64,000 nt of DNA from Longimicrobiales bacterium (GTDB lineage Bacteria > Gemmatimonadota > Gemmatimonadetes > Longimicrobiales > Gaopeijiaceae), in NCBI GenBank assembly GCA_951813395.1, contig OX638356.1, positions 723,340 to 787,339 on the forward strand, in the 5' to 3' direction. The notes under the pieces are model-generated. The model did not search any database and had not been told where the DNA came from. It saw nothing but the letters and a program-made list of their open reading frames with translations. A program made the translations under genes and the position numbers. Shown here one piece after another: positions 45,605 to 53,251 of the stretch (within the stretch, counting starts at the first letter, position 1; every line of letters starts with the position of its first letter).

Positions 45605-47233
45605 ATGCCCGCCGCGATCCCGGGAACCGGACGGCTCGAGGATCTCACGGGAGCGAGGAACGCGAGCACGCCGCAGGTGTTCCGGGCGCGGGCGGAACGC
45701 AGCGGCGACCGCACGTTTGTGAAGTGGGCGGGCGCGCCGGGGCCGAAGGGCGCGCCCGGACCGGAGAGCCGGACATGGAGCTACGCCGAGGCGTGGGGAG
45801 CGATCCGGCGCTGGGCGGGGTTCCTGCGTGGTTTGGGGGCAGGGACGGGTCCGGACGGCTCGTGCGTGGCCGGGTACCTGCACAACCGCCCCGAGACGCT
45901 GTGGGCGCTGCTCGGCACCCACGCGGCCGGGTCGATCCACGTGGCCCTCAATCGCAGGCACAAGGGGGCGATCCTCGCGGATCATCTGCGCCGTTCTCGC
46001 GCCCGCATACTGATCACCGAGGCTTCCGCACTCGATTCAATCCCCGACCTGGCCGACACGGGTGTTCGCGCACTCGTCGTCGTGGACCGCCCCACGGGAC
46101 CCGACTGGATCGGCGGTGGCGAGGCCCTGCGGTCGCCTCCCTGGACGGGCCCCGACCCCGGCCCTGGCGATCCCGCGACCATCATGTTCACCTCGGGCAC
46201 GACCGGCCGCTCCAAGGCGGCGGTGATCCCGCACAACCAGCTGTGCCGCGGCGCAGCCAATCTCGCGGAAGCGGTCGGGATGACGCCCGACGATGTCTTC
46301 CACGCGTGGCTGCCCCTCTTTCACATCGCCGGACAGCTGCACACGACGATGTGCACCGCGGTCGCCGGCGGAACGCTCGGACTCGTCCCCCGCTTCTCGG
46401 CGTCGCGCTTCTGGACCGAGGTCCGGCGCTGCCGCGCGACGGTGATCACCGGGCTCCCCGCCATCGCGCGCATCCTCTGGGAGAAGCCGGTGACCGCCGA
46501 CGAACGCGCGGCCACCGAGCACCTGCGACTCGGCGTCTTCGGCCCGATGACGCCGGAGCTGCACCGTCCGCTGGAGGAGCGGCTCGGCATCCGAATCGCG
46601 GACACCTACGGAATGACCGAGGCCGAGCCCCTCACCGTGCCCGTTCCGGGCGTCACGCAGCCCGTCAGGTCGTGCGGCGTGCCAGCGCCCGATTTCGAGA
46701 TCCGGATCGCGGCGGAGGACGGCGCGGCCCTGCCGCCCGGCGAGAGGGGCGAGATCGTTGCGCGCCCGCGTCGGTCCGACGTGCTGTTTCTGGGCTACGA
46801 GGGCGACGAGGAGGCGACCCGCGCGGCCTGGCAAAACGGCTGGTTCAGAACCGGCGACCTCGCCCACCAGGACGAACAAGGCTGGGTGTACTACGTCGAC
46901 CGCCTGGCGCACTTCATTCGCCGGCGCGGCGAGAACGTGAGCGCGTGGGAACTCCAGCGCCTGATCGAGGCACATCCGGATGTGGCGGAGGCGTTCGTGC
47001 TCGGCGTGCCGTCGCCGATGGGCGAAGAGGACGTCAAGGCGGTCGTGGTCCCGAGCCGCGGAGCCCGGCTGGACCCCGCGGCGTTGCATGCATGGTGCCG
47101 TGGCCGCATGGCGGCGTTCATGGTGCCGCGGTTCATCGAGGTGCGCGACGAGATGCCGCACATTTCGGTGGGCAAGGTGGACAAGGACAGGCTGCGCGGC
47201 GTGGGCACCGGCGTCTGGGAGGCCCCCGGGTAG
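45605..47233 (+). CDS. AMP-dependent acyl-CoA synthetase/ligase
   Basis: A 542-residue protein; the ATG 45605 lies 15 bases after the amidohydrolase stop. Adenylation motifs: IMFTSGTTGRSKAA (P-loop), DTYGMTEAEP and RTGDLAHQDEQGWVYYVDRL, with a C-terminal GKVDKDRL Lys. The overall look (HVALNRRHKG, FIRRRGENVSAWELQ) resembles the carnitine/crotonobetaine or medium-chain acid ligase branch. It should activate a carboxylic acid with ATP and CoA. Co-direction with the amidohydrolases suggests activation of an acid they release; that link is an inference. Confidence 0.88.
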   Translation: MPAAIPGTGRLEDLTGARNASTPQVFRARAERSGDRTFVKWAGAPGPKGAPGPESRTWSYAEAWGAIRRWAGFLRGLGAGTGPDGSCVAGYLHNRPETLWALLGTHAAGSIHVALNRRHKGAILADHLRRSRARILITEASALDSIPDLADTGVRALVVVDRPTGPDWIGGGEALRSPPWTGPDPGPGDPATIMFTSGTTGRSKAAVIPHNQLCRGAANLAEAVGMTPDDVFHAWLPLFHIAGQLHTTMCTAVAGGTLGLVPRFSASRFWTEVRRCRATVITGLPAIARILWEKPVTADERAATEHLRLGVFGPMTPELHRPLEERLGIRIADTYGMTEAEPLTVPVPGVTQPVRSCGVPAPDFEIRIAAEDGAALPPGERGEIVARPRRSDVLFLGYEGDEEATRAAWQNGWFRTGDLAHQDEQGWVYYVDRLAHFIRRRGENVSAWELQRLIEAHPDVAEAFVLGVPSPMGEEDVKAVVVPSRGARLDPAALHAWCRGRMAAFMVPRFIEVRDEMPHISVGKVDKDRLRGVGTGVWEAPG

Positions 47234-47296
47234 CGTCTTGCCGGCCCGGCCCCCTCGCCGCCGTCGCCCACGCACGCGGCGTCTGCCCACCGGCCG

Positions 47297-48313
47297 CTAT
47301 TCGGCGTACCGCCGCCGCAACGACGCCCGCCGCTGCCGGTAGCTCGCGTGGGGCTGACCGCTCGGCCTGTCCGCAGGGTGCTTGCTCCGGTCACGCGCGG
47401 GCTCCGCGAACGCGGCCAGGTGGACGACGGTGTCATCGGCTACAAGTCCGCCCGCCACCAGACCGTTGCCGACGATTCCGACGTCCCGGCCGAGGCCCAC
47501 CGCCGGGTGGTCATCGAAGGCGCCGTTCACGATGCGGTCCAGAAACGCCCCCGCATCGGAGGCCGACGCGCGCGACCCCCGAGCCCGTCGCCCCACCGCG
47601 TCGATCGCGTAGCTGCGCACCAGCTTCGGCAGGAAGGCCGCGAAAGTCCCGGGCCGGTCGAACAGGTCCAGCCCGTAGCGCTCCCCCCGCACCACGAACA
47701 CCGCGCCGACCTGGTCGTCCGCCCCCTCGACGCCCGCCACGTAGTCATCGAGCGCCTCGCGGTGTTCGTCGAACATCGCGCTCATCGCCTGAGTGGGGGA
47801 CGGCGCATCCAGCCTCTCGGACTCCTCGGCGATCGAGTCCCACACCTGTCCCTGATCGGAGTGCCTGCTTCCGTGCGCACGCAGCGAATGCCGCACGCTC
47901 GCCACCTTTTCCGCCCGGCCGCGCACGTTCTGCATCCGGTCGGTCACTCCGAAGTCCCGCTTGCTGTACGACCAGCGGCCCGCCTCCACGCACGACACCG
48001 GGATCACGGTCGTCTTCCTGGCCGCGATCAGCATCGTCAGGTTGGCGACGCGATTCTGCTTGGCGCCCACGAGCTCCTCCCCGTCGACGATGAGCACCGG
48101 CCTGTCGGCACGGTTCTCCACTGTGAGTTCGGGCACGCTGCCCCCCTCCGACACCTCCCGTATGGTGACGAGGTCCTCCCGCAGCCCGTCCTCCAGAAGA
48201 AGGTACGAGAGCGGACTGGGCCGGTCCGACGTCAGCGGAAACACGGTGAGTCCGCCGTGGTTCACCGGCTCCGACAGCGTCAGGCCGGCCAGCGTGGTCT
48301 TGACGAGGTCCAT
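47297..48313 (-). CDS. ARPP-1-like domain protein (DUF6569 type)
   Basis: A 338-residue cytoplasmic protein from the ATG 48313 with AAGGAGAG upstream. The start resembles the ARPP-1 family (LSEPVNHGGLTVFPL, LIVDGEELVGAKQNRVANLTMLIAA, VIPVSCVEAGRWSY), a beta-rich domain reported in predicted prokaryotic conflict and signalling gene sets. The C-terminal 60 residues are basic and low-complexity. No enzyme residues are obvious. It diverges from a MerR regulator across a 106-base region with overlapping promoters, so its expression is very probably controlled by that regulator. Confidence 0.7.
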   Translation of the reverse strand: MDLVKTTLAGLTLSEPVNHGGLTVFPLTSDRPSPLSYLLLEDGLREDLVTIREVSEGGSVPELTVENRADRPVLIVDGEELVGAKQNRVANLTMLIAARKTTVIPVSCVEAGRWSYSKRDFGVTDRMQNVRGRAEKVASVRHSLRAHGSRHSDQGQVWDSIAEESERLDAPSPTQAMSAMFDEHREALDDYVAGVEGADDQVGAVFVVRGERYGLDLFDRPGTFAAFLPKLVRSYAIDAVGRRARGSRASASDAGAFLDRIVNGAFDDHPAVGLGRDVGIVGNGLVAGGLVADDTVVHLAAFAEPARDRSKHPADRPSGQPHASYRQRRASLRRRYAE

Positions 48314-48336
48314 GGGGCTCTCCTTATGTTGGCAGT

Positions 48337-48389
48337 ATTGACCAGTTACTTGACAGTAACCGGAAGTCATCAGTATGTCAACAGTCAAT
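48337..48389. promoter_or_regulatory. Overlapping divergent promoters and operator between ARPP-1-like and MerR genes
   Basis: On the minus strand TTGACA (48381-48376) and TACTGT (48358-48353) are separated by exactly 17 bases. On the plus strand TTGACA (48350-48355) has GTATGT 17 bases on (48373-48378). The -35 of one overlaps the -10 of the other. Symmetry elements are ATTGAC (48337-48342) facing GTCAAT (48384-48389), and GTTAC-N6-GTAAC (48345-48360). A regulator bound here would touch both promoters at once. Confidence 0.6.
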
Positions 48390-48419
48390 AACAGCGAATA
48401 ACAGAAGAGAGGCGGAACG

Positions 48420-49241
48420 ATGCCCAGCTACACGGCCAGGGAGCTGGAGCGCGAGACGGGCGTCGACCGCAGAACCATCGCGTACTACGTGCAGGAGGGG
48501 CTTCTGCCCAGGGTCGGGCGTCGGGGCCGCCGGACCCGCTACCCGAAGCTGTTCCGCGACCGGCTGCTCTTCATCCAGCGAGTGAGAGAGGCCGAGGGGG
48601 AGGGCGAGGTGTCCGCCGTGACCCTGAACGACATCCGCAAGGTGTTCGAGCGCGTCCCGCCGGCGCTGATCGCGGGTGTCGCGGACCGCAAGATCGCAGT
48701 GACCCCGGACCTGGTGTCGGAGCCATCGACGGCTTTTCGCGCGCCGGAGATGAGGCAGGCGATCCTGAGGGAGAGATGGGTTGGGGAAGAGAGGGCGCTG
48801 TTTCCTGTGCGGGAGCCGGCATCACCCGCCGCCCCGCGTTTCTCGCCCGGCGCGCCTGCGGAAGACGAGGAGCCGTGCGAGGGGCCCCCGGAACCGGACG
48901 AGGGAGGCACGGTGGCGCGGGAGGAGGGGCCGGAGTCGTTCGTGCAGCGCGAGACGGACGTGCCGCCGGTGTACTCGCGGCTGCCGGAGCACGAGGAGGA
49001 CGCGGCCGAGCGTTACGGGAGCGGCACTGCGGAGGAAAAGGCCCTCGCCGGGGCTCTGCGGAGGCTCGAGGAGGTCGCGCGCCGCCGCAACGAGGAGTCG
49101 CCCCGATCGCGCAATACCTGGACGCGGATCGATGTCTCGCCGGACCTTGTGCTATCCGCGCGCGGCGTCGGAGAGGAAGACGCGGCCGTTGTGGAACGGG
49201 TGCGGCGGGCGATGCGGAGGGTGGTCAGGCGGGGGCGGTGA
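48420..49241 (+). CDS. MerR-family transcriptional regulator
   Basis: A 273-residue protein. The N-terminal winged helix is typical of MerR (SYTARELERETGVDRRTIAYYVQEGLLP, RTRYPKLFRDRLLFIQRV, LNDIRKVFE). The middle (about 115-190) is acidic and low-complexity; the C-terminal third is charged and helical, with no recognised effector domain. It probably binds the symmetrical site between its own promoter and that of the ARPP-1-like gene. The IS256 element has inserted 83 bases after its stop. Confidence 0.82.
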   Translation: MPSYTARELERETGVDRRTIAYYVQEGLLPRVGRRGRRTRYPKLFRDRLLFIQRVREAEGEGEVSAVTLNDIRKVFERVPPALIAGVADRKIAVTPDLVSEPSTAFRAPEMRQAILRERWVGEERALFPVREPASPAAPRFSPGAPAEDEEPCEGPPEPDEGGTVAREEGPESFVQRETDVPPVYSRLPEHEEDAAERYGSGTAEEKALAGALRRLEEVARRRNEESPRSRNTWTRIDVSPDLVLSARGVGEEDAAVVERVRRAMRRVVRRGR

Positions 49242-49343
49242 CTGTCATCGCTGGATGTCTCTCACCTCAACGAACTCGACATCCAGTTCATTCTTTACAA
49301 CTCCGGCTACACGGGAGGTAGGATCAAAAGGTGTGTAAGAGGA

Positions 49344-49419
49344 GAGACGGCGTGCCTTTCAATCGGTGACATCACTCACGCGAGCCGGGGAAGAGACCCC
49401 GGGAAAGGCACGCCGTCTC
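49344..49419 (+). promoter_or_regulatory. 17-bp perfect inverted repeat directly before the IS256 transposase start
   Basis: GAGACGGCGTGCCTTTC (49344-49360) and its exact complement (49403-49419) flank a 42-base loop that itself holds CCGGGG/CCCCGG (49385-49402). The stem ends on the base before the ATG at 49420. In RNA it would lock up the start region, as leader hairpins do in some insertion sequences to block translation of read-through transcripts. Confidence 0.65.
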
Positions 49420-50665
49420 ATGAGGGAAGCTACGCAGGGGAGCAGGTGGAAGTCCAGTGATCTGTGGGAGACGCTGGAGCAGATGGTGCGGGGGAGGGTC
49501 CAGGAGTTCATCCAGGAGATCCTGGAAGACGAGGTCACGGAGTTCCTGGGCGGCCGGGCGAAGTCGCAGCGCAGGGCGACGGTCGAGGGCGGGCGGAGGG
49601 GATACCGCAACGGGTACGGGAAGCCGCGGAACCTGACGTTGGCCTCGGGGACCGTGGAGGTGTGCCGGCCTCGGGTCCGCGATGTGGAGGAACGGTTCGA
49701 GAGCCGGGTGCTGCCGCTGTTCGCGCGGCGGACGAAGGAGGCGGCCGAGCTGGTGGTGCAGCTGTACCTGCACGGCCTGGCCGAGGGGGACTTCGAGTTG
49801 GCCCTGCGGGGTCTGCTGGGCGACGGTGCGCCGCTGTCGAAGTCCACGGTGCGCCGCCTGCGGGAGCGGTGGGTCGCGGAGCACGCCGAATGGGAGCGGC
49901 GTTCGCTCGCGGGCCGGGAGCTGGTCTACGCCTGGGCGGACGGGATCTACGTGAAGGCGGGCCTCGAGAAGGACAAGGCGGCCCTCCTGGTCGTGATCGG
50001 AGCGATGGCCGACGGCACCAAGGAAGTCCTCGCCGTGGCGCCGGGCTTCCGCGAGTCGGCCGAGTCGTGGGCCGCGGTGCTGCGGGGCCTCAAGGCCCGG
50101 GGGGCTCGGCGTGCCGAAGCTGCTGGTGGCCGACGGCAACCTGGGCATCTGGGCGGCGGCCCGGCAGGTGTGGCCGGAGGCCGGGGAGCAGCGGTGCTGG
50201 AACCACAAGATGGCCAACGTGCTCGATCGTCTGCCGAAGCGCGAGCAGACGGAAGCGAAGCGGCTGCTGCGGGAGGTCGTGTACGCGGAGTCGAGGGCCG
50301 GAGCCGAGAAGGCTCGCGACGCCTTCGCGGACCGCTACGCCGACACGTACCCCAAGGCGGTCGAGATCCTGGCCGGCGACTGGGGCCGGATGACCGCGTT
50401 CTTCGACTTCCCCGCCGGGCACTGGAGGCACCTGCGCACGACGAACGTGGTCGAAAGCCCGTTCGCGGCGGTGCGGCTGCGCACATCGGCCGCCAAGCGG
50501 TTCAGGAAGGTCGACGGGGCCACGGCGCTGATCTGGAAGCTCCTCATGGTCGCGGAGAAGCGGTTCCGGAAGCTCAACTCCCCCCACCTGCTGCCCGGGG
50601 TGCTCGCGGGCAGGCGGTACGCCGACGGCAAGCCCGTTCCTGCGGAGGAACGGCGCGCGGCCTGA
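49420..50665 (+). pseudogene. IS256-family transposase (mutator type) with a frameshift
   Basis: Joined, the two frames give about 415 residues, the normal size. The first part (from the ATG 49420) has EFLGGRAKSQRR, RNGYGKPR and the first catalytic Asp in YAWADGIYVKAG. At a run of six G (50099-50104) the frame is lost. One base fewer restores GLGVPKLLVADGNLG (second Asp), WNHKMANVLDRLPKR and NVVESPFAAVRLRT (Glu region), ending at 50665. Because only one G is in question, this could be a real mutation, a programmed slip or an assembly error in a homopolymer. Confidence 0.8.
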
Positions 50666-50906
50666 CGACCGTTTGCGAACTCCGGTCCGTCCAGCGCGGG
50701 CGGCCGAAGGACGGGGCGCACCAGACCCGCCCGGGGGGCCCGCCGCGGCAAGGCTCCGGGCTGCCAACATCGCCTGACCCCCGGCGAATGGCCCGGTTCC
50801 CGGCGAATCCGGGCCCCGGAGCCCCGAGAATCCGTCCGCAGAGGCCGCCCCCACCCTTCGGCCTACCCCTACCCCGCGGCAAATCCGGTCTCTTGCATCC
50901 CGCTCT
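50666..50906. other. Non-coding right part of the IS256 element before the IS3 insertion
   Basis: These 241 bases follow the IS256 transposase stop and stop at the IS3-family left end. No gene, ribosome site or repeat is evident beyond G/C runs. Confidence 0.4.
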
Positions 50907-50990
50907 CTGCCAACACGCGCGAGACACGAGAGGAGAGAGAGATTAGAGTAGGGCGAGGCAGAGAGATGCAGAATGGAACGAGGAGAAGGA

Positions 50991-51422
50991 ATGAAGGTGA
51001 ACGGAACGCCCCTCTCTTCGGGGGAGGGCAAGCGAAGCGCGGCAGCCCGGCCGGATCCGGAGGTGTCGGCAAAGGCGACGCGGCGGCGGTTCACGGCGGC
51101 GTACAAGCTTTCGATCGTGGAGAAGGCGGACGCCTGCGATACGCCGGGAGAGATCGGAGAGCTGCTTCGGCGCGAGGGATTGTACAGCTCGCACCTGTCG
51201 TCGTGGCGGAAGGCGGCGCGGGAGGGGTCGCTGCGGAGGCTGGCGAAGAAGCGCGGCCCGAGGCCGTCGGGCGGGAAGCGTGAGGCGAAGAAGGTGCGGA
51301 AGCTGGAGCGGGAGAACGCGCGGTTGCGCGAGGAACTCCGCAAGGCGTGCATCATCATCGATGTCCAGGGAAAAGTTGCGGGGCTGCTGGGCGTGAGCCC
51401 CGGGGACGGGAAGCGCTCTTGA
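50991..51422 (+). CDS. IS3-family OrfA (transposase N-terminal helix-turn-helix subunit)
   Basis: A 143-residue protein from the ATG 50991, chosen because GGAGAAGGA lies just upstream; an ATG at 50973 is in frame but lacks a ribosome site. The helix-turn-helix region reads FTAAYKLSIVEKADACDTPGE, then LLRREGLYSSHLSSWRKAAREG, followed by a leucine-zipper-like ERENARLREELRKA. It binds the element ends. A G-GGA-AAA slip site at 51368 lies near its end. Confidence 0.88.
   Translation: MKVNGTPLSSGEGKRSAAARPDPEVSAKATRRRFTAAYKLSIVEKADACDTPGEIGELLRREGLYSSHLSSWRKAAREGSLRRLAKKRGPRPSGGKREAKKVRKLERENARLREELRKACIIIDVQGKVAGLLGVSPGDGKRS
51368..51374 (+). promoter_or_regulatory. Candidate -1 frameshift heptamer in the inner IS3-family element
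   Basis: G GGA AAA sits in the right phase (codons GGA and AAA of OrfA). OrfB is in the -1 frame and is open from before this site, so a slip here would make an OrfAB fusion, the active transposase in IS3 elements. Confidence 0.55.
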
Positions 51423-52456
51423 GCGCGGCCGGAGGCTTGGCCGGGCACGTGGGCGTACGCGCGGCATGCAAGGCCCTCGGGGTTGCGCGCGCCACCTTCT
51501 ACCGTCGCCGGAGGCCGAAGACCGGGCAGCGGCAGCCCCGGCCGGCTCCTGCCCGGGCCCTGGACGCGACGGAGCGGGCGGAGGTCTTTCGTGCGCTGTG
51601 CTCGCCGCGCTTCGCGGATCGTGCTCCGGCGGAAGTGTACGCGACGCTGCTGGACGAGGGCGTCTATCTGTGTTCGGAGCGGACGATGTACCGCGTCCTG
51701 GCCGAGAAGGAGGCGGTCCGCGAGCGCCGGGCTCAGCGCAGCCATCCCAACCACCCGAAGCCCGAGGTGGTGGCCAGGGCACCCAACGAGGTGTGGTCCT
51801 GGGACATCACCCGGCTGCTGGGGCCGCAGAAGTGGCAGTACTTCTACCTGTACGTGATCCTGGACATCTACAGCCGCTACGCCACCGGATGGATGGTGGC
51901 GGAGCGCGAGACCGCCGGCCTGGCCGGACACCTGGTTGGCGAGACGTGCCTCAAGCACGGTGTGCAGCCCCGGGTGCTCACGCTGCACTCGGACCGGGGA
52001 GCTCCCATGACGGCCAAGTGCACGGCGCAGCTCCTGGCCGACCTGGGCGTCACGCAGTCGCTGAGCCGCCCCAGGGTCTCCAACGACAACCCCTACTCGG
52101 AGGCGCACTTCAAGACTCTCAAGTACCACCCGGGCTTCCCGGGCCGGTTCGGCAGCATTGAGGAGGCGAAGGACTTCTGCCGGGAGTTCTTCCAGTGGTA
52201 CAACACCCAACACCGGCACGGCGGCATCGGCCTGCTCACCCCCGAGCAGGTCCACCTCGGCCGCGCCCTCGAGGTGATCGAGCACCGGCAGAATGTGCTG
52301 GCCGCGGCCTACGCCGCCCACCCCGACCGCTTCGTGGGAGGCCCGCCGAGGGCTGTGAAACTCCCGGAGGAGGTCTGGATCAACCCCGCACTCCCCGTCA
52401 CGGCGGTCGATGGCGCAGAGTCGGCCAACGGGGGAAAGGAGGGCTCGCTAAACTGA
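51419..52456 (+). CDS. IS3-family OrfB (DDE integrase-type transposase)
   Basis: 345 residues if read from the TTG at 51419, which overlaps the OrfA stop (TTGA); in vivo it is probably made mainly as an OrfAB fusion. The DDE residues lie in WSWDITRL, LHSDRGAPM and NPYSEAHFKTLKY. A helix-turn-helix-like start (AACKALGVARATFYRRRR) precedes the core. The reading frame is intact, so this element may still move. Confidence 0.88.
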   Translation: MSAAGGLAGHVGVRAACKALGVARATFYRRRRPKTGQRQPRPAPARALDATERAEVFRALCSPRFADRAPAEVYATLLDEGVYLCSERTMYRVLAEKEAVRERRAQRSHPNHPKPEVVARAPNEVWSWDITRLLGPQKWQYFYLYVILDIYSRYATGWMVAERETAGLAGHLVGETCLKHGVQPRVLTLHSDRGAPMTAKCTAQLLADLGVTQSLSRPRVSNDNPYSEAHFKTLKYHPGFPGRFGSIEEAKDFCREFFQWYNTQHRHGGIGLLTPEQVHLGRALEVIEHRQNVLAAAYAAHPDRFVGGPPRAVKLPEEVWINPALPVTAVDGAESANGGKEGSLN

Positions 52457-52485
52457 ATCGGAAAGTGTCTCACAGTCGTTGGCAG

Positions 52486-52765
52486 GTTCCGCCCTCGCAT
52501 GCCGTCGCAACTCGCCACAACGAAGAAGAACGGCTATTCTGAACAGACTACCCGAACGTCACTGAACGGACTGAACGGGGTCACGCCCACCCGACGTTTA
52601 CACACTTTTTGCCCCAACCCCGAGAGAGAAGGTTGAAATAGGACAGACAAGCCTGAACGGGATTGACTCTGTTCGAAAAGGCCGCCAACTTTCCAGAGCC
52701 TTACGAGAGGCGAGGGGGTGCGTGCCCGGCCCTCGAAAATCATTTCTTCTGCCAGGAGTATCTCC
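52486..52765. other. Right remnant of the IS256 element and upstream region of the exported-protein gene
   Basis: 52486-52611 is the IS256 right part with its terminal repeat. 52612-52765 is host-side DNA leading to an AGGAG ribosome site. TTGACT (52663-52668) could be a -35, but no good -10 is visible. Confidence 0.4.
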
Positions 52766-53251
52766 ATGACCAATCTCAACGTGACGCCCCGCTCGCTGTC
52801 CTCCCCCATTGCTATGGTGCCTCTGCTCGTTGGCACACTCCTAGCCGTGCTGCCCGCCGTGGGCAGCGCCCAGGGGCCGCCACCGCCACCCGACGGCGAC
52901 GGGTGTTGGGTGTGTGGATGGAGTGACGAGAAACCGTGGCCAAGCCAGAAGTGCTACGAAGGTTCGCGGGGCGGCACCACGAATTGCGAGACTTGGGGCG
53001 GCCCCGTTACCACGTGTCATCGTAGTGGGGGGGACTGCGAGGATACCATGGCCGATGCAGCAACCGATCAGCAAGCGATCGAAATGATCAAGAGAGGTGA
53101 GATGCTGCCACCGGACGGCGGCTACTTCTTCGTTACAGAGGAAGAGATGACACTTGTCGTGAGAAAGTGTGATCTTTCGCTTGTTGCTAGGATTCCGGCA
53201 TGGGCGGTTGGGCGCGCTGAGGGTCGCGTGGCTCGGGTGGGGGGAGAGTGA
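52766..53251 (+). CDS. Small Cys-rich exported protein of unknown function
   Basis: A 161-residue protein from the ATG 52766, with AGGAG 8 bases upstream. A signal peptide (PLLVGTLLAVLPAVGSAQG) and a proline stretch (PPPPP) precede a Cys-rich segment: CWVCGW, then single Cys in QKCYEG, TNCETW, TTCHRS and GDCEDT. Spacing suggests disulfides outside the cytoplasm. The C-terminal half (YFFVTEEEMTLVVRKCD) has no recognised fold. Its last bases overlap the GTG of the beta-propeller gene, so the two are coupled and probably work together. No family is recognised. Confidence 0.7.
   Translation: MTNLNVTPRSLSSPIAMVPLLVGTLLAVLPAVGSAQGPPPPPDGDGCWVCGWSDEKPWPSQKCYEGSRGGTTNCETWGGPVTTCHRSGGDCEDTMADAATDQQAIEMIKRGEMLPPDGGYFFVTEEEMTLVVRKCDLSLVARIPAWAVGRAEGRVARVGGE

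Larger units (their letters stand above)
50907..52485 (+). mobile_element. IS3-family element inserted inside the IS256 element
   Basis: The ends CTGCCAAC...GAGACAC (50907-50927) and GTGTCTC...GTTGGCAG (52465-52485) are imperfect 21-base inverted repeats; 16 positions match. They enclose overlapping orfA and orfB with an IS3-style -1 frameshift arrangement. A flanking target duplication was not seen. Confidence 0.7.
49325..52611 (+). mobile_element. IS256-family element interrupted by an IS3-family element
   Basis: Left end CAAAAGGTGTGTAA (49325-49338) is the inverted complement of TTACACACTTTTTG (52598-52611), with 13 of 14 bases matching. Between them lie an IS256-type transposase (49420-50665) and, downstream of it, a complete IS3-family element (50907-52485). 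The right end of the IS256 element is thus separated from its gene. No flanking target duplication was found by eye. Confidence 0.65.

Noticed and set aside
48776-49338. Alternative frames over the MerR C-terminus
   Set aside because: They are Arg-rich shadows of a GC-rich acidic coding region.
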